Positions 34,211-46,251 of a DNA stretch of 64,000 nt are shown piece after piece. Location: positions 50,076 through 114,075 of the forward strand of contig WTXI01000113.1 of NCBI GenBank assembly GCA_022376515.1. Reading direction: 5' to 3'. The DNA comes from Lactifluus volemus (Eukaryota > Basidiomycota > Agaricomycetes > Russulales > Russulaceae). Position 1 is the first letter of the stretch. Each line of letters begins with the position of its first letter. The position numbers and the translations under genes were made by a program. The notes under the pieces are model-generated. The model did no database searches. It was not told the origin of the DNA and saw only the letters and a list, made by a program, of their open reading frames with translations.

Positions 34211-34405
34211 ACATGCATGCATCGTGCGACCTCAACAACACAGCCTCTCTGCGGTCTCAAGTGAACCATCAACGCCTCTGTCGAATAGTTCTCTTTCTTG
34301 CAGGTACGTCCAGAATCCACTGCAATAGCAGTCTAAGCTAACTCTGTGCTTGGTAAGGTTAACTTTCGAATCATGGGCCGGGGCAGTTACACTCGACAGC
34401 CCATT
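34211..34405 (+). promoter_or_regulatory. Remaining leader of copy 8, right of the LINE
   Basis: The sequence continues as in 17891-18085, with the TTGCAG-GTACGTCC donor (about 34302) and CTAACTCTG branch-like site before the first coding exon. No promoter dyad lies between LINE and gene. Confidence 0.55.
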
Positions 34406-35889
34406 ATGCGTCACCGGAAAGCACGTATTAATCAAAAACGACCGGGTACGTCTCATGACCATAAGCCGCCGCTGAAGCCATCACTCATTTGGATCAAGGA
34501 GGCCCGAGTTCTTTTCCACGTGTGACAATCGGATCCCTCCCTGACAATGTCCTCCTCGACATCTTCGACTTCTGTGAAAAGTACCCCCTTCAATGGTGGT
34601 ATGCACTGGTGCACGTATGCCGAAGGTGGAGATTCATTGTGTTTGAATCACCGATTCGTCTTGATTTGCAACTTGAATGCAACGCGAATACACTCGTGAA
34701 GAAGACGCTAGATGCCTGGCCACGCACCTTTCCTATCGTCATAGATGAATCGAGATCGCGACTCCCTCTAAGTGGAGCTAACATTATTGCCGCACTCGAA
34801 CACCACGATCGCGTATCCGAAATCTATCTCGATACGTCAAGTACTGTGTTGAAACGACTCTACAGAGTGATGAACAAGCCATATCCAGTTTTGACACATC
34901 TTCGCCTTCATATTTCAAATTCGAAGTCGGCACCGGTACTTCGCGATACCTTTCTCGGTGGATCTGCCCCACGTCTCGAGTATCTGTACTTGTCTGGTAT
35001 TCCATTCCCTGCACTACCAAAATTGCTTCCATTTTGCCATGATCTTGTCAATGTTCATCTCTGGAAGATACCCAATACCGGTTACGTTTCACCCGAAGCT
35101 ATGGCCACAGCCCTATCCGCGTTGACCAAGCTTAAAGTCGTCGAAATTGAATTCGAATCCCCAGCTTCTCGTCCTGATCCAACAAATAGACCTCCGTCTT
35201 CATTTACTCGCGTTGTCCTCCCCGCTCTCACCCGCTTTCATTTCCATGGCGCTAGCGAGTACTTTGAGGATCTTGTGGCTCGCATCGACACTCCTTCTCT
35301 TATTTTCATCTCCACAGGGTTCTTCAATGAGCTCGATTTTGACATTCCCCATTTCCTCCAATTTATCAGTCGCACACAAATTTCCAGATCCTTCGAGGAA
35401 GCTAGGCTGTGCTTTGAAGGACTCATCTACTTCGGGGTTGGTCGTCGTGATCCACCGGGAGCGAAGGAATTTCAGACCGCTCTGTCAATCGCGATATCTT
35501 GCCGTGCGTTGGATAGGCAAGTTGCATGTCTAGCTCAAATATGCGGCAAGATTTCGCCTTTCTTATCCAATGTAGAACGGCTTATCGTTACCAGTTACCA
35601 TGTAGTGTTTCCAGATTGGAAAGATTACGTGGATAACCCCCAATGGCTGGAGATCTTTCATGCATTTTCGGCTTTGCAGCACATGCGTATACCACCCGGA
35701 CTGGGTGAGATTATTGGATCTGCGCTGCAAGAGCTCACTGGGGAAAGCGTCATGGACGCGTTGCCGATGCTACGCCATCTCTACCTTCCACCCCCCTTTG
35801 AATCCACGCAGCAGGCTATACAGCCATTCATTTCCTCACGCCAGCGTTCCAATCACCCTGTCACTGTCCGTCTCACAGAAATGTACTGA
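34406..35889 (+). CDS. F-box/LRR-like protein, copy 8 (476 aa, intact, LINE in its leader)
   Basis: Exons are 34406-34445 (MRHRKARINQKRP) and 34499-35889. TAG at the usual acceptor is TGG here (34490-34492), but the next AG, six nucleotides on (ATCAAG), is in phase, so the 53-nt intron can still be removed. The F-box linker is CEKYPLQWW. The 5' two thirds are almost identical to copy 6; from SEYFEDLVARIDTP onward it matches copy 14 instead (EGLIYFGVGRRDPPGAKEF, SCRALDRQV, VTSYHVVF). The variable segments are the shortest in the array. Because the LINE lies 195 nt upstream, transcription may now start elsewhere or from the element. Confidence 0.8.
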
Positions 35890-38278
35890 TTGTCAGGTGT
35901 CTGGATTATTGTCGATGCGTTGTCATCAATGTTCTCCACTTTTCTTTTTGCTAGTACCTGTCTTTATAGCCACCTCCCCACAGCAGCTCTCTACTCCTTG
36001 TATTTTGATGTACGATAATCGGGTGGCCCGCACTTCGGTGCCTGAGGCCAGGAGAAATACAGATCAAGGTTGTCTCGTTGCGTGTTATGGAGTGACACCC
36101 GGTGAGTCGGGCGGAAGGCGTCCACCGCCGGCACACATGGCCATGTAATATTCAGGACATCAAAAGTCTATTCAAGACAGGAAAAAGACGGAACGTAGAG
36201 GTAGCAGGTGGTCGAAGAGGAGGAGAAAGTAACGAACTGAGGCCCATATTGCTCGCCTCCCAAATCTAATATTAATGCTCATTATCTCACCAAATTGATG
36301 CGACATGGCCGCCCGTCCTGCACGAGTCCAAAGCCAGATTTCCCCTTCGGCAACTGTGGGATCTCCCCGCTTAATCGATTGTCCGGGACTCGGAGAGTGC
36401 GTATAGCCTGCATCGCGATGCATTGATGCGGTGGCCAAGTGTTCGGAGCATGCCCCATTTCAGCCCATAATCGATGAATGTCGTTAAGTAGGTGCCATTG
36501 TAGCGTCGAAATGTCATGGTTCCACTAGAGAAGAAGCCAAAGGTATTGGTCGAGCGGAGGATGGGCCCATTGAGGATTCAAGGTCCAGTAACACAATGCA
36601 TTCCATGACTTACATCCCAGCGTCGGCCGGTCCACGAAACGAATAACCACTCTACTTCTCCATGGCTTTACCACCTTGTGTTGGACCGATGTTTACTGGA
36701 ATCAAGCGTCTCCGCCTTTTTCAACCCAGCTCATGAGAAAATGACCAGGTGACATACGACAAAACTGTATGATCTGAGAATTTGCAACCAGTCATATTCC
36801 AACTTGGGATAGCTCGAGTCTAAGCTCAACCATGGTGGGATACTGCTCAGCCGGAATTGATTGACTCGATTGAACGCGCGCATGGAAGGATCCCCAGAGG
36901 TTAGAACCAAAATATGGAATTGAGTATCGTAGCTGTTTGTGGTAGAAATGTACTCGCACGTTCCTCGCTTGTCCGAGGTGTGGGAACAATTCCTACTCAA
37001 CACGACCTTCCTCACCACTTCGTCGTCACACCTCTCGCCCCTTACTTCTCTAATACTATCAATTTCCCATTTTATGTCTACGCCATAATCCACTCGGGTG
37101 TCCATGCCAGCATTTCCGCTTCGTGACGAACATCTCCGAGCTCGAGTCCTCCAGTCAGCGTGTTCCCCTTCAATTTATCAGGTCAGATTATCTTTCTTCC
37201 TTTTCCTCTTTTATCCTATCCGCAACACACCCACGCCCACGTCATCGTCCGTTGCGTTCTCATATGGACTATGATAGTTGAGTCGTAATTCGTTCTGTCC
37301 TTGTGCTCCTTTCATTTCTCCCCTTGAGACCGTGACCCTCCTCTTTTTGTGGAACCTCTTTGATGTCAGTGGCTAGCATATCTTATCTACCATCCCTCGA
37401 GGAAGTATAATGGTGCGCGGAACGAGCAGAACGCCACACGAACAGTGGCATCTTCCTGGAAATGAACCAAGACGTTTGTGAGTGAGTTGCCTTCTCCGTT
37501 CTCACAACCCCTGTGACCGCTTCTCTCAGATTTCCTGTGTCCGCGGTGTACTAGCCTGCCCTACCTGAACGACAAGTTCGTAACTATCATTCCAGCATTT
37601 ACGCGATTACGACCATCATGGGTCTCGACAACATCAACAAGAATTGAACTCTCAGGCTGCACTGGAGATGTACCGCCTCGAGCACGCGAAAGACCATTAT
37701 TTCCCGTGAGTACTTCAAAATATCCGATCGTGTGTCGACTTATGGACAGAATTACATGTTCATATTCAGGAGAGTACGTACAGCCCTATCCCTCCACCTA
37801 TGCCATACGACGGCTGTTGGGCGTAACTAATAAGCGCTCCCGAGAACTGTCCCTTATCGCTGCTCATCGTGGTGGACTTTGCCTTTGATGTTCCTCTTCT
37901 CGGGGACATCTTTGTATCGTTCGTTACTACACTTGTACTTTATACATGATACTCTGGATGTTGGCCTCTATCGCTGCCAGATGGATGACCGCATGCTCAT
38001 GGGCCCAGGGCTGTGGTGCACGTGCATCATGTGCCAATGACATGCATGCATCGTGCGGCCTCAACCACACAGCCTCTCTGCAGCCCTCAGGTGAACGATC
38101 AACGTCTCTGTCGGAGAGTTCTCTTTCTCGCAGGTACGTCCAGAGATCCCTCACTGCAGGAGCAGTCTAAGCTAATTCCGTGCTTGCTAAGTTGAATTTC
38201 AAACTACTAGCAGTCACAGTCGACTGCCCATTAAATATCCATCTTCTCAACGAATAGGAGTTACTAGCATCGTCCTCT
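35890..38278. other. Spacer 8-9: close relative of spacer 1-2
   Basis: The 3' flank and convergent remnant (minus frame 36172-36438) match 912-1440 closely. The dyad at 36980-36996 has a decayed right arm. In the leader the ATGGACTATGATA exon is followed by GTTGAGT instead of GTGAGT (37278), a damaged donor. Candidate mini-introns are otherwise present. No separate gene is supported. Confidence 0.55.
36980..36996. promoter_or_regulatory. Dyad upstream of copy 9, one mismatch
   Basis: GTGGGAA-CAA-TTCCTAC; one change in the right arm. Confidence 0.4.
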
Positions 38279-39771
38279 ATGCATCATCGGAAGGTGGTTT
38301 TTAATCAAAGAGGCCCAGGTACGTCTCAGGACCATGGGCTGCCGCTGAAGCAATCACTGGCACTCACTTGGGTCGAGTAGGCCTCATTTCTTTCCCACGC
38401 ATTACAATCAGATCCCTCCCTGACAATGTCCTCCTTGACATCTTCGACTTGTGTGAAACATACTCCCCTCGATGGTGGATTGCACTGGTGCATGTATGCC
38501 GAAGGTGGAGATACATCCTGTTTGAATCACCGCTTCGTCTTGATTTGCAACTTGAATGCCATGCGAAGACACCCGTGAAGAAGACTCTAGATGCCTGGCC
38601 ACGTGGGCTTCCTATCACCATACTGGAATTGAGACCGAGACTCCCTCTGAGTGGAGCTAACATTATCGCCGCACTCGAGCATCACGATCGCGTGTCCGCA
38701 ATCGATCTCAGTATAACAAATACTCTATTGAAGCGACTCAATAAAGTGATGAAGAAGCCGTATCCAGTTTTGACACTTCTTTCCCTTCATATGTCAAATT
38801 CGAAGTCAGCACCGGTGCTTCGCGATACCTTTTTGGGTGGATCTGCCCCGCGTCTCAAGTATCTCAACTTGTTTGGTATTCCATTTCCGGCACTACCAAA
38901 ACGTCTTCCATTTTTCCATGATCTTGTCGAAGTTCGACTCTCGAAGATACCCAATACCGGTTACATTTCGCCCGAAGCTATGGCCACAGCCCTATCCGCG
39001 TTGACCAAGCTTAAAGTCGTCGAAATTGGATTCAAATCCCCAGCTCCTCATCCTGATCCAGCAAATGGACCTCCATCTTCATTGACACGCATTGTCCTCC
39101 CCGCTCTCACAAGTTTGTATTTCCACGGTGGTAGCGAGTACTTTGAGGATCTCGTGGCTCGCATAGACACTCCTGTTATTGTTTCCGTCGACACATGGTT
39201 CTTCAATCAGCTCGAATTTGACATTCCACATTTCCTCCAGTTTATCAGTCGCACACAGATCCCCGGGCTCTTCGAGGAAGCGAAGCTGTCCTTTTATTAC
39301 CAGACTGTCTACATCTACGCTGGTCCTCGTGATCATCTGGGATATCAGGCTCCTCTATCTATCGGGATGTCGTGCCGTGGGTTGGATTGGCAAGTTGGGT
39401 GTCTAGCTCAAATATGCGGCAAGATTTCGCCTTTCTTATCCAATGTAGAACGGATTCTCATCGATAGCTGGTACATTGACGATGTAGTGTTTTCAGATTG
39501 GAAAGACTACGTGGATAACCCCCAATGGCTGGAGATCTTCCATGCATTTTCGGCCTTGCAGCACATGCAAATACCGCCCAGACTGGGTGGGATTATTGCA
39601 TCTGCGCTGCAAGAGCTCACTGGGGAAAGGGTCATGGACGCGTTGCCGATGCTACGCCATCTCTACCTTCCGCCCCCCTCTGAATCCACGCAGCAGGCTA
39701 TACAGTCATTCATTTCCTCACGCCAGCGTTCCAATCACCCTGTCACTGTCCATCTCACAGAAATGGACTGA
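38279..39771 (+). CDS. F-box/LRR-like protein, copy 9 (476 aa, intact)
   Basis: Exons are 38279-38318 (MHHRKVVFNQRGP) and 38381-39771. The 62-nt intron carries the hexamer ACTGGC at 38356-38361 near its acceptor, absent from other copies. The F-box spans about residues 24-66 (SLPDN at 25-29; CETYSPRWW linker; VCRRWRYILFESP). It has the most unusual first variable segment: YQTVYIYAGPRDHLGYQAP replaces HRDPPGGKEF, and ELRPRLPL replaces ESRSRLPL. The second is DSWYIDDVVF. Frame and length are kept despite these changes, which fits selection for a working protein. Its 3' spacer is duplicated after copy 13. Confidence 0.82.
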
Positions 39772-42677
39772 TTGTCAGGTATTGTCGACGCGTCGTCATC
39801 AATGTTCTCCACTTCTCTTTTTGCTAGTACCTGTCTTTATAGCCGTTCCTCACCCCTCCCTGTGATTTCCCCCTCCCCACAGCAGCTCTCTGCTCCTTCT
39901 TGTAATTTGATGTATGATAATCGGGTGGTCCGCACTTTGGTGCCTGAGGCCAGGAGAAATACAGATCAGTGTTGTCGTTGCGTGTTATGGACTGACACCC
40001 GGGTCAGTAGGCATCCACCGCCGGCGCACATGGCCATGTAATATTCGTTTGATCAACACCGCAAACTACTGAAGTCATTTCATGACAAATTTAGCTGCTC
40101 CTCTACAAAACACTAGAAATTTCGCCGGGACACAAAAGTCTATTCAAGACACGAAAAAGACGGAACGTTGAGGTAGCAGTTGGTCGAGGAGGAGGAGAAA
40201 GTAGCGAACTGAAGCCCATATTGCTCGCCTTACCACAAACACTCCAACTCTAAGATTTATGCTCATTATCTCACCAAATTGATGCGACATGGCCGCCCGT
40301 CCTGCCAGTGCGCGAGTGCAAAGCCGGATTTCATCTTCGGCAGCTGCGGGATCAATCCGTTGTCCGGGAGAGTGCGCATAGCCTGCGGCATCGCGATGTA
40401 TTGATGAGGTGGCCAAGCGATCGGAGCGCACCATAATCTCCCATTGCAGCCCGGAATCGATGAAGATTGTTGGGTAGGTGCAGTTGTAGTGCCGAAGCGC
40501 CATGTTTACGCTAGAGAAGCCAAAAGAGTTAGTTGAGCGGAGGATGAGCCCATCGAGGTCCAGTAACACAATGCATTCTATGACTTACATAACAACGTCG
40601 GCCGGTCCAAGAATCGAATAATCACTCTACGTCTCCATGGCTTTACCTGCCAGTGCTCGGGTTGGATTGAATTTTGCTGGAACCAAGAGTCTCGAACCCC
40701 GTCAACCCTCCAGTCGCGATCCATCGGTCGCTGCTCGATACGTAGTTGGTGTAGTGGTATCCTCAGGCTGGGTCAGCGTTGCTCATGCTTAGATTGAAAT
40801 AAACCTGCGCGTCGTTCATAGTGTAATTGCTGGCACGTAGTGGAGTAGCAACTTGAATCTCTAGTATTGCAGAGACATCGGCGACAAAGATGTGACTAAC
40901 GCATCCAAGGTCTGTCAGAACGTTTCAGGACCAGACGAAGAGTTTGCCCCTCCTGAAAACATCTATATTGCTCGGTAGTTTCAAGAGTATGGGACCCCGA
41001 TGTTCCCTCAGATGGGTGGGGCCACGCCTTTTTTCAACCCAGTCCATGAGAATATTAACAGGTGACATACAACAAAACTGCACGATCTCATAGTTAGTGT
41101 CAACTCGCAACCAGTTCTACTCCACGCGACTAAAGCTTGGTCTGGCGCGGGCCCGGGATAGGCTGCTCGTCCATGGTGGGATACTGCTCAGCCGGAATTG
41201 ATTAATTTACTTGGGCGCGTGCGGGGAAGGATCCCCAGAGGATAGAGCCAAAATACTGGAATTGAGTATCGTAGCTGTTCGTGGTAGAAATGTACTCGAA
41301 CGTTCCTCGCTTGTCCGAGGTGTGGGAACAATTCCCATTCAACATGACCTTCCTCACCACTTGGTCGTCACACCTCTCGCTCCTTGCTTCCCTGATACAA
41401 TCACCTCTGCCACCTGGTACAAATTTCTCATTTTATGCCAACGTCACTTGAGTATCCATGCCAGCATTTCCGCTTCGTGACGAACATCTCCGAGTTCGAG
41501 TCCTCGAGTCAGCGTGATCCCCTTCAATCTATCAGGTCAGATTATCTTTCTTCCTTTTCCTCTTTTATCCTATCTGCAACACACCCGCACCCACGTCGTC
41601 GTCCGTTGCGATCTCATATGGACTATGATAGTGAGTCATACTTCATTCTATCCTGGTGCTCCTTTCAACTTTCCCCTTTAGACCATGACCAGCCCCTTTC
41701 GGTGGAACCTCTTTGATGCCGGTGTGTGCCATATCTAGGAGCGAAGTCTAATGGTACCCGGAACGAGTAGAATGCCCCACGAACAGTGGCATCTTCCCGA
41801 AAACGAGCTAAGACTTTGTGAGTGAGTTGCCTTCTCCGTACTCCACACTACCTCTGCGACCGCTTCTCTCAGATTATCTGTCATTCCAGCACTTACGCGA
41901 CTGCCACCGACATGCGTCTCGACAATATCAACAAGAATTGACCGCTCAGGCTGCACTGGGGATGTACCGCCTCGAGCTCGCGAACAACCATTATTTCCTG
42001 CGAGTCCAAGTCAGCCTGATTGTGTGTCGACTTGTGGACAGAATTATGTGTCAATAGATGGGAGAGTATGTACAGCCCTGTCCCTCCACCTATGCCATAA
42101 CGATGGCTGTTGGGCATAACTAATAGTAAGCGCTCTCGAGAACCATCCCTATCGATGTGACGAACTATTAGAATAGCATACTTTGTCTTTCTACTGGAAA
42201 CCGTCCAAACGATTTTGACCGCGGCCGATGTCTACTATTGGTTCATAGAAGGATATGGCGTACTGGAGCTCGCGGTGGACTTTGCCTTCGATGTTCCTCT
42301 TCTCAGGGACATCTTTATATCGTTCGTTAGAACACTTGTACTTTATACTACTTAATGATACTCAGAATGGATGTTGGCCTCTATCGCTGCCAGATGGGTG
42401 ACCGTATTTTCATGGGCTCAGGGCTGTGGTGCATGTGCATCATGTGGCAGTGACATGCATGCATCGTGCTGTCTCAACCACACAGCCTCTCTGCGGCCCT
42501 TAGCTGAACTGTCAACGTCTCTGTCAAAGAATTCTCTTTCTCGCAGGTACGTCCAGAATCCAGATCTAAGCTAACTCCGTGCTTGCTAAGTTGAATTTCA
42601 AACGACTAGCAGTCACAGTCGACAGCCCATTAACTATCCATCTTCTCAACGAATAGGAGTTACTAGTATCGTCCTCT
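39772..42677. other. Spacer 9-10 with extra module (duplicated after copy 13)
   Basis: 3' flank, then convergent remnant (minus frame 40144-40569, longest of all at 141 codons), then an extra module of about 0.4 kb (40660-41040) found only here and at 55830-56180. Two GCCAGT hexamer insertions (40304-40309 and 40649-40654) are shared with that copy. The dyad is at 41322-41338. In the leader, 42160-42275 holds about 115 nt not present in other leaders (between CATCCCTATCG and GCGGTGGACTTTG), origin unknown. Confidence 0.55.
41322..41338. promoter_or_regulatory. Dyad upstream of copy 10, terminal mismatch
   Basis: GTGGGAA-CAA-TTCCCAT. The same terminal change is seen in the duplicate at 56455-56471. 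Confidence 0.45.
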
Positions 42678-44182
42678 ATGCGTCAACGGAAGATGGTTTC
42701 TAATCAAAGAGGCCCAGGTACGTCTCAGGACCATGGGCTGCCGCTGAAGCCATCACTCATTTGGATCGAGTAGGCCTCATTTATTTCCCACGCATTACAA
42801 TCAGATCCCTCCCTGACAATGTCCTCCTCGACATCTTCGACTTCTGTCAAATGCCTGTAGACGAGTCCCCTCGATGGTGGCATGCGCTGGTGCACGTATG
42901 CGGAAGGTGGAGATACATTGTATTTCAATCACCGCTTCGTCTTCATTTGCAACTTGTATGCGATGCGAACACACCCGTGAAGAAGACGCTAGATGTCTGG
43001 CCACGCGGGCTTCCTATCATCATACGTGAATTGAGATCGAGACACCCTCCGAGTGGAGCCAACATTATTGCCGCACTCGTGCATCACGATCGCGTGTCCA
43101 CAATCAGTCTCAATACGACAAGTACTGTATTGAAGCGACTCTACAAAGTGATGAAGAAGCCATATCCAGTTTTGACATATCTTCGCCTGCAACATATTTC
43201 AAATTCGAAGTCAGCACCGGTGCTTCGCGATACCTTTTTGGGTGGATCTGCCCCACGTCTCGAGTATCTCAACTTGTTTGGTATTCCATTCCCAGCACTA
43301 CCCAAACTTCTTCCATTTTTCCATGATCTTGTCGATGTCCGAATTGCGAATATTCCCAATACCGGTTACATTTCGCCCGGAGCTATGGTCACGGCCCTAT
43401 CCGCGTTGACCAAGCTTAAAAACGTTTCCATTGGATTCGAATCCCCAGCTTCTCGTCCTGATCCAGCAAATAGACCACCATCTTCATTCACACGCGCTGT
43501 CCTCCCCGCCCTCACCCGTTTGTGGTTCCACGGTACTAGCGAGTACTTTGAGGATCTTGTGGCTCGGATCGAAACTCCGGCTATTATTTGCGTCACCACA
43601 ATATTCTTCAATCAGCTCGATTTTGACATTCCACATTTCCTCCAGTTTATCAGTCGCACACAAATCCCCGGGTCCTTCGAGGAAGCGAAGCTGTCCTTTA
43701 GCCAAAGCGCCTACATCCACGTTGGTCATCGTGACCCACCGGGAGGGAAGGAATTTGAGACCGTTCTGTCTATCACGATATCGTGTCATGCGTTGGATTG
43801 GCAAGTTGCATGTCTAGCTCAAATATGCGGCAAGATTTCGCATTTCTTATCCAATGTAGAACGACTTCTCATCGATACCAGTTACTTTGTCAACGAACCG
43901 TTTGCAAAGTGGAAAGACTACGTGGATAACCCCGAATGGCTGGAGATCTTCCATGCATTTTCCGCTTTGCAGCAGATGCATATACCGGCCAGAATGGGTC
44001 AGATTATTGGATTTGCCCTGCAAGAGCTCACTGGGGAAAGCGTCATGGACGCGTTGCCGATGCTACGCCATCTCTACCTTCCACCCCCCTCTCAATCCAC
44101 ACAGCAGGCTATACAGCCATTCGTTTCCTCACGCCAGCGTTCCAATTGCCCTGTCACTGTCCATCTCACAAGAATGGACTGA
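42678..44182 (+). CDS. F-box/LRR-like protein, copy 10 (482 aa, intact)
   Basis: Exons are 42678-42717 (MRQRKMVSNQRGP) and 42774-44182; 56-nt intron ending GAGTAG, phase 1. The F-box linker is CQMPVDESPRWW. From the NLFGIPFPALPKLLPFFHDL block to the stop it is almost identical to copy 11, while the N-terminal half differs, so the two share a recombined 3' part. Distinctive residues in that shared part: PGAMVTALSAL, TSEYFEDLVARIETP, CVTTIFF, a short SQSAYIHV segment, DTSYFVNEPFAKW, and ARMGQIIGFALQEL. RELRSRHPPSGANII differs from the usual ESRSRLPLSGANII. Confidence 0.83.
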
Positions 44183-46251
44183 TTGTCAGATTATTGTCGA
44201 TGCGTTCTCCACTTCTCTTTTTGCTAGTACCTGTCTTTATAGCCGTTCCTCACCCCTCCCTGTGATTACCACCTCCCCACAGCAGCTCTCTGCTCTTTCT
44301 TGTATTTTGATGTACGATAATCGCACGGCCCTTTGGTGCCTCAGGCCAGGAGAAATACAGATCAAGGTTGTCATTGCGTGTTATGGGTTGACACCCGGGG
44401 GAGTCGGGCGGAAGGAGTCGGGCGGAAGGCGTCCACCACCGGCACACATGACCATGTAATATTCGGTTGATCACCACAGCAAACTAAGAAAGTCTATTCA
44501 AGACACGAAAACGACAGAACGTAGAGGTAGCAGGTGGTTGAGGAGGAGGAGAAAGTAACGAACTGAGTCTCATATCGTTCGCCTTACCACAAACACTCCA
44601 ACTCTAAGATTTAATGCTCATTATCTTACCAAATTGATGCGACATGGCCGCCCGTCCTGTACGAGTGCAAAGTCAGATTTAGGTGACGTTGTAGCGTCGA
44701 AATGCCATGTTTCCACTAGAGAAGGAGCCCAAAGTGTAGGTCGAGCGGAGGATGAGTCCATCGAGGTCCAGTAACACAATGCATTCCATGACTTACAACG
44801 TCGGCCGGTCTACAGAACGAATAACTACTCTGCTTCTCCATGGCTTTACCTGCTCGGGTTGGACCGATGTTTGCTGTACAATCTCAGAGTCAGAGTCAAC
44901 TTCCAACCAGTCGTATTCCATGCGATTATAACTTGGCATAGCGTGGGATAGCTCGAGTTTGCTCGACCATGGTGGGATACTGCTCACTGGCAGCCGGAAT
45001 TGATGATTAACTCGATTGGACGCGCGCGTGGAAGGATCCCCAGAGGTTAGAACCAAAATACTGGAATTGAGGCACGTTCCGAGTCCTCGCTTGTCCGAGG
45101 TGTGGGAACAATTCCCACTCAACACGACCTTCCTCACCACTTCGTCGTCACACCTCGCCCTTGCTACAATCACCTCTGCCACCTGGTACAAATTTCCCAT
45201 TTTATGTCAACGTCATAATCCACTCGGATGTCCATGCCAGCATTTCCGCTTCGTGACGAACATCTCGAGTCCTCGAGTCAGCGTGTTCCCCTTCAATTTA
45301 TCAGGTCAGAACTTCTCCTCTGTCTTTGTTTCTTTTCCTCTTCCCTGTCCGGAACACACCCACACCGATGTTGTCGTCCGTGTGATCTCATATGCACTAT
45401 GATAGTGAGTCTTAATCCGCTTGCTCCTTTCTCCCACTGCCGTGTCCGTCCTCTTTTGGTGGACCTCTTTGATGCCAGTGTGTGGGATATACCATGCCTC
45501 AAGGAACAAAGTCTAATGGTGCCTGGAACGAGCCGAATGCCACACGAACAGTGGCATCTTCCTGAAAATGAGCTAAGGCGTTTGTGAGTGAGTTGCCTTC
45601 TCCGTAGTCCGTACTCCACGCTACCCCTGCGACCGCTTCTCTCAGATTTCCTGTCTGCGGTGTACTACGGTAGACTATGAGCCCGCCTGACCTGAACGAC
45701 AAGTTCGTAACAACCATCCAACACTTACGTGATCATTACCGTCATGCGTCTCGACAACATCAACAAGAATTGAACACTCAGGCTGCACTTGGGATGTATT
45801 GCCTCGAGCACGCGAACGACCATTATTCCTCGCGAGTCCAAGACAGCGAGTACTTCAAAATGTGATTGTGTGTCGACTTGTGGCCGGTATTACATGTTAA
45901 TATTCGGGAGAGGTATCCCTATCGCTGCTCATCGCAGTGGACTCTGCCTTCAATATTACTTGTACACTATACATGATACTTAATAATACTCAGAGTGGAT
46001 GTTAGCTTCTGTCGCTGCCAGAAATCGGATAACGGTCTTTTTTGAGCGCTTGCGGTAAACGCGCATCATGTGACCTACACCGTGCGACCACACGCCTCTC
46101 ACCCTCCACGTTTCTAAGGTGAACTGTCAACGCCTCTGTCGAAGAGATCTCTTTCTCGCAGGTATGTCCAGAATCAAGATCCCTCACTGAATAGCAGTCA
46201 CACTCGACAGCCCATCTTCTCAGCGAATAGGAGTTACTAGCATCGCCCTCT
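44183..46251. other. Spacer 10-11, almost identical to spacer 11-12
   Basis: 3' flank with a doubled GGAGTCGGGCGGAA (about 44400-44428), convergent remnant (minus donor GTAAGT near 44800), hexamer ACTGGC at 44986-44991, dyad at 45102-45118, leader. The leader is shortened: the GTACGTACAGCC block is reduced to GAGAGGTATCCC near 45911, so one candidate mini-intron is gone. The + frame 45677-45865 (MSPPDLNDKFVTT) is open here, but a one-base difference closes it in the next unit. Confidence 0.6.
45102..45118. promoter_or_regulatory. Conserved dyad upstream of copy 11
   Basis: GTGGGAA-CAA-TTCCCAC, perfect arms. Confidence 0.5.

Noticed and set aside
45677..45865. Small protein MSPPDLNDKFVTT... 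in the leader of copy 11
   Set aside because: It looks protein-like, but the nearly identical unit at 49250 has an extra base that closes it, and other units use a different frame.
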